Assembly (NCBI RefSeq): GCF_026210795.1 | Contig: NC_089441.1 | Span: forward strand, 1,798,001-1,862,000 | Direction: 5' to 3' | DNA length: 64,000 nucleotides | Origin: Rhizophagus irregularis | Taxonomy: Eukaryota; Glomeromycota; Glomeromycetes; Glomerales; Glomeraceae | Made by a program: the position numbers and the translations under genes | The notes under the pieces: generated by a model | What the model was told of the DNA's origin: nothing | The model's input: the letters and a program-made list of their open reading frames with translations, nothing else | Databases searched by the model: none | Part shown: one piece after another, positions 42,580 to 56,374 of the stretch | How positions within the stretch are numbered: position 1 is the stretch's first letter | Layout of the letters: every line of letters begins with the position of its first letter

Positions 42580-44048
42580 TTATAATTTAATTACTTGAAA
42601 TACTTCATAACATTCTACTAGAAAATTTGCTGGAATACCAACATTAGAATAATAAGTTCCAGAAGTATTATAAGTCCAATTTCTTGAATTAGGACAATAC
42701 AAATTACCCATTTGTGGTCCATGATTATTATTGCAACAAATAGCATAACTTCCAGAACTATTAATAGGACCTAACTTTGCAGTAGAATTATTTTTACTAT
42801 CTAAAATATTAAATAGAAAACTATCTGTAGTATTTTTCCAATTACAATTCCCACCCCAGTCAAGTGGATTATAACCTCCAATCAGTTGGTTTGAATTTTG
42901 AATTTTTGCAATCCAAATTGTTGGTCCTTTATTGTCACAATTCTTATGAAATGAAGCAGTATTAAAACCATCCCTACTTGAACGATATAATAATTTAAAT
43001 TTATAAGGAATATTTCTTTTATCGTAATGCATAGAATCTCTTTTATCAATCCATGAGGAAAAAATAGGAGCATAACCTGATTCAATTAAAGTTGAATCAA
43101 GTTTTGGTCTTCTTGAAGGTTTTACGTTAGTTTTAGGTTTCATATTAGGAACTATATGAAATTCCAAAAGATCATGGATTAAATCTTGTGGAAGTATATC
43201 CTTATAATTATAAACTCTATAAAAGAAATCACTAGGTCCGATATCATAAAACCTAATTAGAGGAATAAATCTATGCAATAAATTTTCTAAATTTGTAATA
43301 TCTTCTTTATTCCATTCTTTTGGATCATTCTTCATTTTTTGTTGAGCAAAACACCATTTTAATAAACTCTCCCAAACATCGATTTCATCTATAATTAGAT
43401 CATCTCTTTTTAGCAATAATTCTAATAAAGGAACTTTTAAATTAATAAATCTGTCGGAATTAAATAACATCATGGGATTTTCACAAATTTTTTTAAGACA
43501 AAAATCCCATAAATCCGTAAATGTTTCATGTTGATAAACAGTTTCAAGAATGCCAGTTGGATTTTGATGCAAAAATTCAGTTTGATGTTCAATCAAATAT
43601 TCTTGAATATGAAAAATTAATTGTTGAATATTAAGTTCATCAACTGCTATCAATAATTTTAATATATCTGGTCCTTGTAAATCTTTCAGTTCAATATTTC
43701 CACAATAAATATATCTATTATTGAGATAATAAAATGTTATAAATAATTTTAAAATAAAAAAAGTATTTTTGTTTTTATAATTATTATACATTACCTAAGA
43801 ATAATTTTAAATAAATGTGGCGCAATATTTGGTTTTCTTAAAATAAACTTACCATCCTTTTTTTCGGCCCATTCATTAGAAAATGCAGCATGAAAATATT
43901 GAGACCTAACGCATAAAATATTTGAATGAGCATGAATTTCTTTTATATTTGGTCCTTCTCCAGCATAAATAATAACATCATATCCTATTTCTTCTTCAAA
44001 AAGCCTTTTGTAATCATTGGATAATTCTGTCAAAAATTTTGAAGTCAT
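42580..44048 (-). CDS. BTB-BACK-TLDc protein, intact two-exon gene
   Basis: Exons 43795-44048 and 42580-43714 join through a GTAATG...AATAG intron to encode 462 residues. The BTB domain is at about 20-115 (YDVIIYAGEGPNIKEIHAHS, LCVRSQYFHAAFSNEWAEKK, then RYIYCGNIEL across the junction). The BACK region is at about 130-260 (LLELLLKRDDLIIDEIDVWE). TLDc is at about 290-460 (FKLLYRSSRDGFNTASFHKN, IGGYNPLDW, ending LVECYEVFQVIKL). Proteins of this layout are strongly expanded in arbuscular mycorrhizal fungi. BTB domains commonly bind cullin-3 and TLDc is of unsettled role. This is the only undamaged member in the window. TATA-like sequence (CATATTTATACA) lies about 50 bases upstream. Confidence 0.9.
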
Positions 44049-46539
44049 AATTATAAAAAAAAAAAAAAATGGCGCAAAAATTTTAAGTTTAGAACTAAAA
44101 CATATTTATACAATTTCATGTTGATCAAATACCAAATACAGTATATACCTAAATTGATGAACATATTTGTAGTAATCTAACTTGCTGACTAATAAAATTA
44201 TTTATTAATTGATAACTTGCAAAAAAAAAGTTTAGTTCCGATTGTATAAATAAGAATCTTAATATACATTATTTTCAGCATGATTTCTATTTGTGTACTT
44301 GGTATAGAAGATAAAGAGACTGTTACAGATTTAGATTTTCTTTCTGTGTTACTTGATATTTAATTGTTATAACAATACTTTTAGTATGTTAATTATGGAT
44401 TTATTAGGAATAAATTGAATAATAAATAAGATTTTGGGTAATTAAAGCTTTTACATTTGGTTTGATGCAAAAATTGGGATCATCTATATATTAATGCATG
44501 CTTTAATATATAAAGCAATTATTAAAAAGTTATTATCATGTATTGTGCTTGTGAATTTTAATATCCTTATTGTAATATCAAATATATTACGTTAAATCAT
44601 GTTGCTTAAATTTTAATTTGTAAAAAAGAAATTAAATGTTAAAGATTACTGTTTATTAAAAAGCAGGGTTTAAATCATTTTCATTTGTTTACCTGATGAG
44701 TCAATGGAAATACTTGCTAGATTATTATAATTATCATAGTCCAAAGATAACTTAATTTGACTTATTTCACATACATTTTTTTTTCGTTGAAAATAACGAA
44801 AGTAAAATAAAAAACTTAAAAGATTTAGTAAATTCCATCCATATTCTTGGCCAACTACATCTTCAAAAGATACAAATATTTCATTACACGTTCAAATACC
44901 AAGTTCTAATAATGAAGTTAACAATGGTAAGGAGATTCCATAAGTTTGTTCTAGAATTCTAAAAAGGATTAGTAAAAATGTAAAGCAAGGACAATAATAT
45001 CATCGATAACATATTTGAATGGCAATTTTTTCAGGTAATGAAATACTGTAAAAGGAATTATATGAGGACAAAATAATTATTATATACTAAAAATCTTGGA
45101 TTTATTTGATTTAGCAGTTTCCAAATGATAAATTATTCAAATTATTAATAATATTTTCGAAAATTATGAATATTTTTAAATATAACCAAAAATAGAACGT
45201 CATGAACGCGTATGACATAACGTTCTAACTATGATGGGATTGATACGCTTAATATTTTATCTAAGTCAATAATGATAATAATAAAATTATTATTATTTTG
45301 ATCTAAAGTTAGGCGACTTTTGAAATCATTAAATTATCTTTTAGCGAATTTCCATTTTCTGAATAAGTCAAAATTTTATGTCATTATTTTACTTTGACAA
45401 TTTTTAGATTTTTTTTTCTAATTTTCCCATCGAATGAAAAATATTTTATTTTTGAAGTGAATCAAGCCAAATATAGTTAATTACTGATCAACAGATTTAT
45501 AAAAAGCATGAAACCAAATAAATTTAATTTAAAAGCTCGTTACTTGTGTTACGCGGAATGATGATCGATCTGTGCCACACCGAAACTTCAAGAAATTCGC
45601 AGGTAATCTAAATGATCAGCGGCGTAACAGTTTGTACTTTATTTATTAAAAATTTATTATATATGTTAAAATTTTATGCGGAACTCATATTATATTACAT
45701 TTTCCGAACTTGAAACTGCAATATAATGCTAATTTTCTTTTTTAATAATATTTCATTTTCGACCATTCCCACCCGGTTTATCTTTTTTTCTATTCCTATT
45801 TTTTATTTTATTTTTTTTCAAATATACCGGTTCTTATATTATAGACTGAATTATTTTTTATTTTTAATTGTTTTTTTACTTTTATTTTTTAGTTCAATAC
45901 TGAAAAATAAAAATTTTTTTTTTATTTTCGATCTTTTTTTCAAAAACCCAAAAAATTTTTCTTGTTAAATAAATTTTATTTTTATTATACATTTTGTTAA
46001 AATTATTAACTAGAGAATATTTTTACCAAATGCCAACACTTGGTAGCAATAGATATAGATAAGTTTATCAAATATGACATATATTATAATAAATTGTTGG
46101 ATTTATTGGTTGAATTGGCTTCATTCACTTTATACAAAATTCATATTTGTTTTCCTGATAAATTTAATTAAAGATCTTTACAATTATTTTTACTAATTAG
46201 AGTAATAAATGTAAAAAAATGTTACATTTATAATCATCGTGAAATTAAATGGTCAAATAAGGAAGAATATAATTAGTAATATATAAATTTTTTGGTATGT
46301 TATTGGTATAATTCATATAATGTGTTTGTAATCTTAGATATTGAATATATTATATAAATGTGTACATTAGTACATTATGTTGTCTTTCTATGATTATGGA
46401 ACTTAATTGGCTTATTCGATTTGATATGTTTCAAGTCATTCCATTCAATAATATCAGTTCAGAGCTGGAATGGTCGTTCCCCATTCCAAGTTCAGGAAGG
46501 AATGATCCCAGTTTTTTCCGCACTTTTTGATAATCCTTC
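44049..46539. other. AT-rich non-coding DNA
   Basis: No gene is supported on either strand. The first bases form the upstream region of the BTB-BACK-TLDc gene. Long A and T runs dominate, for example at 45780-45960. Confidence 0.45.
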
Positions 46540-46812
46540 GAATGGAAATCTGATAATAGTTTTGGTATTACTGAAGATAGTTTATACTCTCTTTTAGTAA
46601 TTATGGTATTGAGAATTACATTTAAGTCGTATAAGTGATGAAACGAAAGCTATATGTAATAATCGCTATTACGGTCCATCTTTTGGTGCTACGTTTAAAG
46701 TTAAGTTTGATCGTTTATTTATCTTTTGTAATAATAACGTTATGAAAAACAGATCCATGTGCTACTTATACATTAGATTTCGAAGTATTTCAATTGTTAA
46801 GGACTGATGATT
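46540..46812 (+). pseudogene. TLDc C-terminal fragment
   Basis: On the plus strand, in shifting frames, NSFGITEDSLYS, YYGPSFGAT and YTLDFEVFQLL can be read. They match the last third of TLDc domains in the neighbouring genes (YVGPSFGN, EEFEVFQIM). Upstream domains are missing and the frame is broken. It is a dead fragment of the same family. Confidence 0.65.
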
Positions 46813-47679
46813 GAATCCTAATCTAATATTTCATAATTTATTTACAAAGTTAAATTGTTAGAAATAATACAAATCTAGGTTGCATCAATTATGTATTATT
46901 ATTTTATTGATTTGTAATAAATCTGTTAGTCCCTGAAAATACAAATAATTATTCATGATATTATTTTATGTTGGAATTTTTAAAAAACAATACGATTTAT
47001 CCTATCCAATATGAATAAATACCAGATCAGTGAATTTGTTGTTCATTAAGATTGGTTTAATATAGATATAATTTCTTAAATTGATTCAAAATTTTATTCT
47101 ATTACCTAATAATATTAAATTATTTGAAGTGTTTGTTACATTAGTGTTGACAGATATCATGCTATTTATATCTCATGTGCGTTTAGTCTTGGGATAAAAT
47201 AAAAAAAAATAAAAATATGAGATCGTAATTATTTTTTTTTTAAAAAAAAATCAGAGTAAGATATAAATTTACAAATTAATTATTACAAAATGTCATGTTT
47301 TAACTTTTAAATATCTATTCTCGTTAAAAATTTGATATTATCTAATATTTTATTTTAAAACATTAAAAAGTATCACAATTTCTACCGTACTGATAGAAAA
47401 AATTGATTTTCTAACCTGAATCATACACTACGTAACATATAATTTTTGAAAACAACCAAATTTTTACTAAAACTATTTTGAAAGATTTTAAATAAATAAT
47501 CAAAATCCATAAAAATTTCAACTTTATATAATTTAAATACTTTTAATTCATCCACTTCAAATTTTTCTATACGAAAAAAACTCAAAAGAGTCAGATAATG
47601 GTTTTTTGATCTGGTTTTCATATGATTGACTTGTACACCTAACCATCAAATCATAACTAAATTCATTAAATAAAAGAAG

Positions 47680-48885
47680 ATCACCATCAACCAAATGATG
47701 GACCATGAAATAAACCATTATATATCATTGTCCACATGGCTTAAAATATTATTAATAATGTTACATCAATATCATGACTAAAAGAGAATATAAAACTATC
47801 TCAAGTAATACCAAAACTATTATCAGATTTCCATTCAATTGGACTATACCCTCCAAGAATTTCGTTACTACCTCTTATTTTTAATAACTGTTACGGTATG
47901 TGATTAATTATCACAAATTTCATGGAATTTTTTAAATCTATCAAATCCATCAACAGATTCGCGATATAATAATTTGAAGTTATATGAAATTTCTAACTCG
48001 TCTGTAGATTTTTGACCATTAATCCATTTTGAAATTAATTCAGCACGTTGTGTTGTTATAATTTTAGAATTAATACCGTTTTCTTCAAACTTTTCAACGT
48101 TAGTTGTCGGCTTTTTAATTGGCTTCCTGTCATCGTTCAAAAAATCATCCAATAGTTCGTTATACAAATCCTTTGGCAAGATTTTTTTGTAAGGTAATAC
48201 CTTCTTTGAAAAGTCCTTAGAAGTCAAATTATGGAATTTAATGAAAGGTATACATTGTTGTAAAGTATTCTTTAAAGTATTAAAATCATTTCTTGAGTAA
48301 CTTGTAGGATCAGAGAAAAGTTCTGGATTTCGAGCAAGTCCCCATTTAATCACATAATCCCAAACATGAATGCTCATCTGAAGATTATCATTTTTAATAA
48401 GTGATATCAAAAGATTTTCTGGAATTGAAATGACATTTAATGATGCAAATATCTTTTCCGGTTTGTTTGAAATTAAATTAGTACAAATATTCTTGAAGTT
48501 TTACAGAAAGTTCATTTTTCAAAACTTGTTTTAAATATCAAATCAAAATTCTATTCAATCCAATTTGTCCCTGTTTCCAATTAAAAAGGATTCTAAACAA
48601 GGTATTAATTCCTGAAGATTAAGTTCGTTGGCAGCAATTAAGATTTTAATAATATCTTAAGGTTCATATTCTTTTAATGAAAGATTTCCTCCATAAATAT
48701 ATCTAAAAATTAAAATATATATATATATTAATGAACAATCACTTTTTTTATTTTAATCTTTAAATTTCTTTCTTAATTATTACATACCTTAAATCTATAC
48801 TAAAAATTTCAGGTAAAATATTTGGTAATTTAATATTTGTTAAGGTTTCATAATTTTTCTTTATTGTCAACCATTATAATTTTGA
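47680..48885 (-). pseudogene. Decayed BTB-BACK-TLDc gene
   Basis: The largest open piece (47904-48410) covers the BACK end and TLDc start: MISLIKNDNLQMSIHVWDYV, IPFIKFHNL, ISYNFKLLYRESVDGFDRFK. Further TLDc sequence (GGYSPIEWKSDNSFG, then an out-of-frame GPSFG-like patch) follows at 47690-47880 behind stops. Towards 48700-48885 only traces of the BTB exon remain, with YIYGG near 48695 and an intron there. Closest in the window to the copy at 51831-53440. Confidence 0.72.
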
Positions 48886-49908
48886 AAGAAATAAAATTTG
48901 TAAATTTTTTTTTTTTAATATAATTTATAAAAATAGTACATGATCGACGAACAAATGCGTCATTATTACCCGAGTCAGCACGGGGTCATAATCACATCAT
49001 TTTGTAATTCCAGTTCGGGTAAAATTACGGCTTGCTTTTTTCAGCCCGCACTTTAAATTTGACTGCGACTATAGTAGTGTTATACTATCAATGAATAAAA
49101 AATAATTAAATTCAAATTACATGTCATTGGAATCTTTTGTTATTTAGGTCATTTACCTAAACAACTTGCTCAAATCAGTCAAATTATTACATTATCACTC
49201 ATAGTCACTCTAAATAGAATTAAACTATATTCAAAATTATTTAAAATGAACAAGAATTCTTGAAACAGTTTATTAACATGAAGTATTTACAGATTTATTG
49301 AATAATTTTCATAATTTTCTTTAAAAGAACTGTGAAAAACCTAAAATATATTTAAATCTGATAAATTTGTATTTTAAGAGATTTTATAATTCCCACACAA
49401 AATTAAATTGTTTATTAAAGAAAATTAAAGATGGATTCATCCCTTAAAAAATTAAGTTGTTTATTAAAGAAAAATAAAGATGGATTCATTCCTAAAAAAT
49501 TTCGTAAATTATAAAGTTAAATTAAATGTTGTTACATTTATAGGAAAGGAAATATTCTTGGTGAATATAACCCAAAATACGTTAGATTTTATTATCAACT
49601 AAGCATATTTTTTTCCATTAGATGAAACATTGCAAATTTTATTTTGATGATAATTCATTTTGAAGCAAGATTTCCAATATTGCATTAAATATGGTTAAAA
49701 AACAAGTAAAAACAGGAGGACTGTTAAATTATGTGTCATTTGTGTGAAAAAGAGAACTCAGGAAACTTCAATGACTTTTCTGACAAAATTTTGAAATTTT
49801 TTGAAAAAAATCTTAAAGGAAACTTCACAGATTTTTTATATTGAAATAAAGATAAATTATTATTACCTTTGAATTAAAAAGTGTAAGTAAATATAGTAGC
49901 AATATTAA
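48886..49908. other. AT-rich non-coding DNA
   Basis: No gene. A GC-richer patch at 48950-49070 (CCGAGTCAGCACGGGGTCAT) is unassigned. Two tandem copies of a 53-bp unit with AAAGATGGATTCAT lie at about 49405-49500. Confidence 0.4.
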
Positions 49909-50690
49909 ATTAAATATAAAGTTCACATAATTACATAAAGATCATCTTTCAAAGATGAAGCAACTCAATACAACCATGTATTGTACTAGAATTACTCTCT
50001 GCACTTACCAATCTAATGAGAATTATATCTGAATTTGTTGTTTAACTAACATATTTCTATCTTGAAGAAATCTAATAAGAATAATAAAAAAAAAATGTAA
50101 GATCCTAGGCAATATTATTAACAACATCAGGATATTAGAGATCCAAAACATTGCTAATAACAATCAAAGTAAGCATAAAGTTCACACTCAGTGACTTAGA
50201 GGTCATCTTTCAGAGAGGGAACAACTCAACACACCCATGCATTGTGCTAGAATCACTCTTTGTCTAATGAATTTGAACATAACAGAGGAGAGGATAATCC
50301 CACCAAGAACTCTGCATTCACAGTAAACCTACACTTACCAATCTAATGAGAATGCATATCTGATTATCTGAATTTGTTATTGAACTCCAACAAATTTCTT
50401 GAAGAAATCTAATAAGCATAATAAAAAAAAAATGTGAGATCCTAGGCAATATTATTAACAACATCAGGATATTAGAGATCCAAAACACTGCTAATAACAA
50501 TCAAAGTAAGCATAAAGTTCACACTCAGTGACTTAGAGGTCATCTTTCAGAGAGGGAACAACTCAACACACCCGTGCATTGTGCTAGAATCACTCTTTGA
50601 CTAATGAATTTGAACATAACAGAGGAGAGGATAATCCCACCAAGAACTCTGCATTCACAGTAAACCTACACTTACCAGCAGTCTAATGAA
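49909..50690. repeat. Triplicated segment, about 337-bp period
   Basis: Two nearly identical copies (markers GATCCTAGGCAATATTATTA at 50101 and 50438, and AGAGGTCATCTTTCAGAGAG at about 50200 and 50536) are preceded by a more diverged copy with a deletion (49938-50085). Coding potential is poor. The very high similarity of copies two and three indicates recent duplication. Confidence 0.75.
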
Positions 50691-51830
50691 AATCCGAAAG
50701 AAATACCATATCATTTTATAAAAAAATCTATTAAATCTAAAAATGTGTCTTGATATCCAAAGGAAAGTTGAAATGATATGGTGATATGGAATATTTTGTT
50801 GTTTCAATATTTATTTCTTTTATATATGAAAAATGTTTTTTTTTATATTAAAGTGCTCTTGTTTATAAAGGGAGATTTTTCATAACGACTATTAATATTA
50901 TTTTCTATAATGTTTGTATTATAAGTGTATTCAAATAAAGAAGAAAAGTGAGCTTTTGTATCTTGTTTTAAAAAGTTATATGTCAAAAAGTATTGGTGGC
51001 TTTTTATAATAAATATAATAACTTCGAAAAAAAATTATTTTTTCTATGTAGTTTATATATAAAATAGGCGGTGGCTTTTAATAATAAATATGGTAAATAA
51101 TAACTTAGAAAAAAAAAGTTGGTGTCTTTTTATAATAGACATGGGAAAAAAAGTTAAACATTAAAAAATAAAAAAAAGTAAAAAGTAAAAAAATAGTCTA
51201 TTTATTTAATTTATTTTGTTGATCTTTTACGTAATGTAATCAATAATAATAATTAGCCACTCGGAATTTGAAACAGTCGCGTATAATAATGACATAAACG
51301 CGTTTTATCACCACATAAGTCAAATGATCAAAATGATCTTGGTACTGTACACTACTCGGTATATTCGATAATTGATTTATTTTATAGTTGTGAGATAAAG
51401 TCGATAAAGTCTGGATTATCCTGTATAAAAAATAAACTTGAATTATTTAATAGGGACAGTTTGCTTACAAAGCATTTGGGTAAAGATGGGAAAAAGATAA
51501 AATTATACATTTCTTCATTTTAATATTTTATAATCGCGCTTTTTTTTATTTTCAGATAAACTGCGTGGATCAGATTAGTATTATTTGCTCTTTCTAACCC
51601 TTTTTACATGTACTATAATAAGTTGATCATACGTCCATAAGGCCTTCGAACAAGATCAATAAAGTATAGAATTTCTTTTCTTTTTTCCATCATAGTAATA
51701 AATATAATAGTAAATATCACTCCACACAGTTATATTAATAATAATTCTTACAGATTTTCTTTATTCAAAATAAGAGACAAAAAAACAAAAAGAAAAGATA
51801 AAAGTTTTAAAAAATTTCACGCTATGAAAA
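50691..51830. other. AT-rich non-coding DNA
   Basis: No gene recognised. Several short poly-A-rich variants of AGTTGGTGTCTTTTTATAATA recur between 51000 and 51140. Confidence 0.45.
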
Positions 51831-53440
51831 TTATGACGAAATAGGTAAATTTAACATAATTTGAAATACTTCAAATTCTTCTACAAAACATAATTCTTCA
51901 GTTTCTCTAATTTGTTTTTCATAAGAACTTTTTTTATAAGAAAATCCCAATCCACCTTCAATACTATGGTATAAATACAGATCACAATTACCAAATGATG
52001 GACCGACGTAATAACTATTATACACAGCATTCTTTTCATCCACTACATAACTCAGAATATTATTATTATTCTTAAAACAGAATATAAAACTATCTTTAGT
52101 AATACCATCCCTATAAAAAATTTTTCAGAAAAATGATCACATGTCTTAGTTTCTTCGGAATAAAAACTAGAAAAATGATCAAATTTATCGGAGGTTTTTC
52201 CAGAATTTTTTTTATAGGGCATAACCGTTAGATTTCCATTCAATTGGATTATTATAACCTCCAAAAATTTGTTACTGTTCTTCACTTTAATAATTGTCAC
52301 AGTACGAGATTTATTATCACATTTTTTATGGGATTCTTTAAATGCATCAAATCTGGCAAGTGTTTCATGAGATCCACGATATAATAACTTGAATTTGTAT
52401 GAAGTAGTTGATTCATCTGATTTATCGATCCATTTTGAGATTAATTCAGCTCGTTGAAGTGTAATGATCTTAGAATCAATATTTGTTTCACTAATGTACT
52501 AGGTTCTGATTTCTCGTTATCACTATCCAGAAAATAATCTAATAATTCATCGAATGAATCCTCTGATAGAATCTTTCAAAAAGGTTTTACTTTTTTCGAA
52601 AATTCTTTAGAATTCATTTCACGGAATTTAATTAAAGGAATAATATGTTGTAAGGCATTCTCTAAATTTATGAATTGATCTTTTGTAAATTCTTTAGTAT
52701 TGGAGGGAAGTTTTGGATTCTGTGCAAGACCCCATTTAATCACATGTTCCCAAATTTGTACTTCTCTCATTTGAGCATTTTTATTTTGAATAAGCGAAAC
52801 CAAAAGTTTTCTGGAATTGTGGAAAAGTTTGGAGAATTAAAAATCTTACTTGGATCTTTAGAAATTAGATCATTACAATATTTTTGAAGTTGCGAAAAAG
52901 AGTCACCAGCTCGTTTGATATATAATATTAAAATTTTGTTCCATCCAGTTTCCTTTATTTTCAATCAAAAAAGATTCCAAATATGGATTAATTCTTTGAG
53001 ACCAAGTTTACTGGCAACAACCAAGATTTTAATGATAACTGAAGTATCATATTCTTTCAAAGAAAGCCTCCCTCCATAAATATATCTAAAAAACAATAAC
53101 AAGTTTGTAAATTATAAATATATTTATTAAATAATATCATTCATTACATTGTATAATTTAATTTTAACTTACTTACTTTAAGATTATATCAAAAACATCA
53201 GGAGAAATATTTGTTAATTTAATATGTACCAAAGCCCCATCATCACTCTTTTTTTTAGTTGATAATATTCTTTGCAAATAAGGAGAACGACAATTTAAAT
53301 TAATCATATGAGCACAAAATGTTTTTATGTTTTTACGTTAGGGTCGTTTCCAACTTCAATTATAATATCATGATATTCATTGTTATCGTTTAAAGTTCCA
53401 AGTAAATTTTCAGATAAGTTTGGTAAATTAATCAAAGTTT
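51831..53440 (-). pseudogene. Decayed BTB-BACK-TLDc gene with a MITE inside
   Basis: Order on the minus strand: BTB exon traces at 53165-53440 (GNDPN-like and AHMINLN); an intron at about 53085-53175; BACK at 52576-52803 (MVSLIQNKNAQMREVQIWEH, IPLIKFREMNSKEF); TLDc at 51831-52450 (FKLLYRGS, GGY..PIEWKSNGYG, YYVGPSFGNCDLYLYH, EEFEVFQIML). There are several frame changes (near 52800, 52500 and 52260). A 111-bp MITE sits in the TLDc part; removing it and one ATG joins SNGYG to ITKDSF. A relative of the copies at 47680 and 42580. Confidence 0.78.
52109..52219. mobile_element. 111-bp MITE, CCCTATAAA family
   Basis: Begins CCCTATAAAAAATTTTTCAG and ends TTTTTTTTATAGGG, flanked by CAT on both sides (52106-52108, 52220-52222). 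The interrupted TLDc frame proves the empty site (GGTTATGGTATTAC), so the 3-bp duplication is secure. Confidence 0.88.
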
Positions 53441-53608
53441 TTTTTTTATGATGATTATATTGATTAAAGATTTTATTGATGAGATAACTTAGTTTTTTAT
53501 TTATAAATAGCTAGGAATTTTTCTTTAAAAAATTAAAATAAAAAGAAAATTCAAATAAAAATATTATTATAATCTTAATTCAAAACTGCTTATTATGCAG
53601 GAGTATAT

Positions 53609-54305
53609 AGTAAATTAGTACTGTACGGTAATACAAATTAGTACGGACGTTCAAAAAAAAAATTTTAATTTTTCCGTACTCAGACGGACCTTTAAAAATA
53701 AATTTTGATTTTTTCGTACTAATATTTTACATTGTAACATCATGTGATCAAATTTTTGAGATGAATATGTTGTACACAATATTTGAGTAATATAATAATT
53801 GTGTAATGATCAATCTGATTAATTTATAAATTTGTAATATAATGATTTTAACGTTCTGTCATCGTAAATATCTCTTTTAATTTTTTACTTCTTTGAAGAA
53901 GAAGTTCTGTCATCGTAAATATCTCTTAATTTTTTACTTCTTTGAAGAAGAAGTTCTGTCATCGTAAATATCTCTTAATTTTTTACTTCTTTGAAGAAGT
54001 TCTGTCATCGTAAATATCCATATTTTCAATTATTTTTCTTCTTTGGCTTATCTTCAAAGAATTTTTTTAATTTTATAATTTAACATTTAATTTTATAAGA
54101 TATTTTGTTAAAAACAATATGTCAAAGTTGCACAAAAATACAAAAATGCAAAGTCGTACGATTGTACGAAAACTTAAATTAGTACGAAAATTTTAAAACT
54201 TTCGTACGTACTAGTACAAAAAAATTGATTAGCTGTAAATGTACGTACGAACAAAAAAAACACACGTACGTACCAAGTTGCGTTAGCGTACTGTCATATT
54301 TTACT
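53609..54305. mobile_element. TIR element with GTACG-rich arms (697 bp)
   Basis: The left arm begins AGTAAATTAGTACTGTACGG; the reverse complement of the right end begins AGTAAAATATGACAGTACGC. Both subterminal zones hold repeated GTACGNA motifs. No coding region. A tandem repeat lies in the middle. The target duplication is not clear. Confidence 0.6.
53854..54017. repeat. Minisatellite, 46-51-bp units
   Basis: Four copies start with TTCTGTCATCGTAAATATC at 53854, 53905, 53954 and 54000. Each contains CTTCTTTGAAGAAG, a palindrome. Unit lengths shrink from 51 to 46. Confidence 0.8.
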
Positions 54306-54499
54306 CAATACCTTTATGCAGAAATGTTTAAATGTATGACTCTCAATAGGCAAGGAAATTATTGTAAATTTGGAAAAGCAAATGAAAATGGTTGAATTTT
54401 AAATTTTTTTTGTATTATGAATCACGCGATATGATTTGCCACTATGAAAAATTTTTTGTTACATAAGGTTTTTTTATATTTTATTTCTTTACTTTATGC

Positions 54500-54612
54500 T
54501 ATAATATTGGTTAAATAACTTAAATGACTGGTCATTTGAGTTTCATATGACAAATGACAAATGTTATGTCATTTAATTAATTTGTCATTTCAAGCCATTT
54601 GCCAAACACTGT
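54500..54612. mobile_element. Right end of a hAT MITE
   Basis: Ends CATTTGCCAAACACTG, the same terminus as the MITE at 39062-39907, with the same TCATTTG/CAAATGA-rich subterminal stretch. The left end was not found, so it is truncated. Confidence 0.6.
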
Positions 54613-54921
54613 AAAATTGAGTCTTTCACGGATCCATTCCATGACATAAGGTTATTATTCTGTCTTATACGGAAAAAAGATGGAATATGAAGACTTTTTT
54701 TACAGGGATGTCTTAACAGTTAGTAACCAAATGGTAACTATTACATGTTCAGATAATAATTTTTGTAAAAGTATATAACATTTTGTGCTTACAATAGGCC
54801 ATATTAATTTATCATTAAGCCAACTAACTATGCTATTATACATATTGTTAAATTATGATAATACAAGATTACAAGTTCAATTTCGCCTTTCAGAACCTTT
54901 TTTCTAAAAAAAAAAGAAAAG

Positions 54922-56374
54922 ATGGCTTTTAAATATTTGACAGAATTATCCAGTGATTACAAAAGGCTTTTTGAAGAAGAAATAGGATGTGATGTTATTA
55001 TTTATGCTGATGAAGAACTAAATATAAAAGAAATTCACGCTCATTAAAATATTTTGTGCAACAGGTCTCAATATTTTCGTACTGCATTTTCTAATGTATG
55101 GGCTGAGAAAAAAGATGGAAAATTTATTTTAAGAAACCCAAATATTTCACCTCACTTATTTATGAACATTCTCAGGTAATGAATGTATGTGTCATATTTA
55201 AAATTAAATCAATATATGAAAATTTTCTTGGAATTAGATGAAATTTATTAATTTTTGATTATTTTTGACATCAGATTTATTTATTGTGAAAATATTGAAT
55301 TGAAGAACATACAAGATCCTGAAGTATTGAAACTTTTGATTTTAGCTGATGAACTTAATATTAAGCAATTGATTTCTTATATTCAAGAATATTTAATTGA
55401 GCACCAAATTGAATTTTTGCAACAAAATCCAATCGATATTATTGAAACTATTTATCAACATGAATCATTTACGAATTTACGGGATTTTTGGCTTGAAAAA
55501 ATTTGTGAAGTACCTGAAATTTTATTTTATTCAGATAAATTTATTGAATTAAAGGCTCCATTATTGGAGTTATTGATAAAACGAGATGATTTAAATATGG
55601 ATGAAATTGAGATTTGGGAAGGTTTGTTAAAATGGTGCTTTTCTCAACAAAACGTGATAAATGATCCAACCAAATGGAGTGAATCATTACAAAGATTCAT
55701 TCCTCTAATTAGATTTTATGATATTGAATCTGCAGATTTCTTTTATAAAGTTCATTGTCACAAAGAAATTTTACCTCAAGACTTAATTCATAATCTTTTA
55801 GAATTTCATTTAGTTCCTAATATGGAACCTAAATCTAATGTAGCACTTTCATCAAGGCTAAAATTTAATTCAGCCTTGATTAAATCAAAACACATACTTT
55901 TAAAATTTGCTTCATGGATCGATAGAAAAGATTCATCCTATAATAAATATGATAACCCTTATAAATTTAAATTATTATATCGTTCAGATAGGGATGGATT
56001 TAATAATGGTGCCTTTCATAAAAATTGTGATGATAAAGGAGCTACTATTTGGATAGCAAAAATTCAAGGTACAGAACAATTAGTTGGAGGATATAATCCA
56101 CTTGATTGGAATGGAAAGGAAAAGCACTAAAGATAGTTTTCTATTTTATCTTAAAGATGAAAAAGATATTTCTACTGTAAAATTAGGATATGTTAATAAT
56201 GCAGCTCTGGTTATTTATTGTGATACTTTTGAAGGACCTAGTATGGGTGAATTAGATTGTGCTGATTCTAATGAGTGGACTTATCGTGCTACATATAATG
56301 ATTATCTTAACATAAATATTCCAGAAACTTTTATTATAGAACATTATGAAGTATTTCAAGTAAAAATTTACTAA
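54922..56374 (+). pseudogene. BTB-BACK-TLDc gene with a nonsense and a frameshift
   Basis: Starts MAFKYLTELSSDYKRLFEEE at 54922. At 55046-55048 a TAA stands where the intact paralogue (42580-44048) has the Ser codon of AHSN. Exon 1 ends at about 55176 (ILR) and an intron leads to FIYCENIELKNI at about 55275. BACK (LLELLIKRDDLNMDEIEIWE) and TLDc (FKLLYRSDRDGFNNGAFHKN, GGYNPLDW) are intact until a small indel near 56115. The rest (DSFLF, EGPSMGELD, HYEVFQVKIY) is in another frame. Only two lesions are seen, so loss is recent. Confidence 0.82.
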
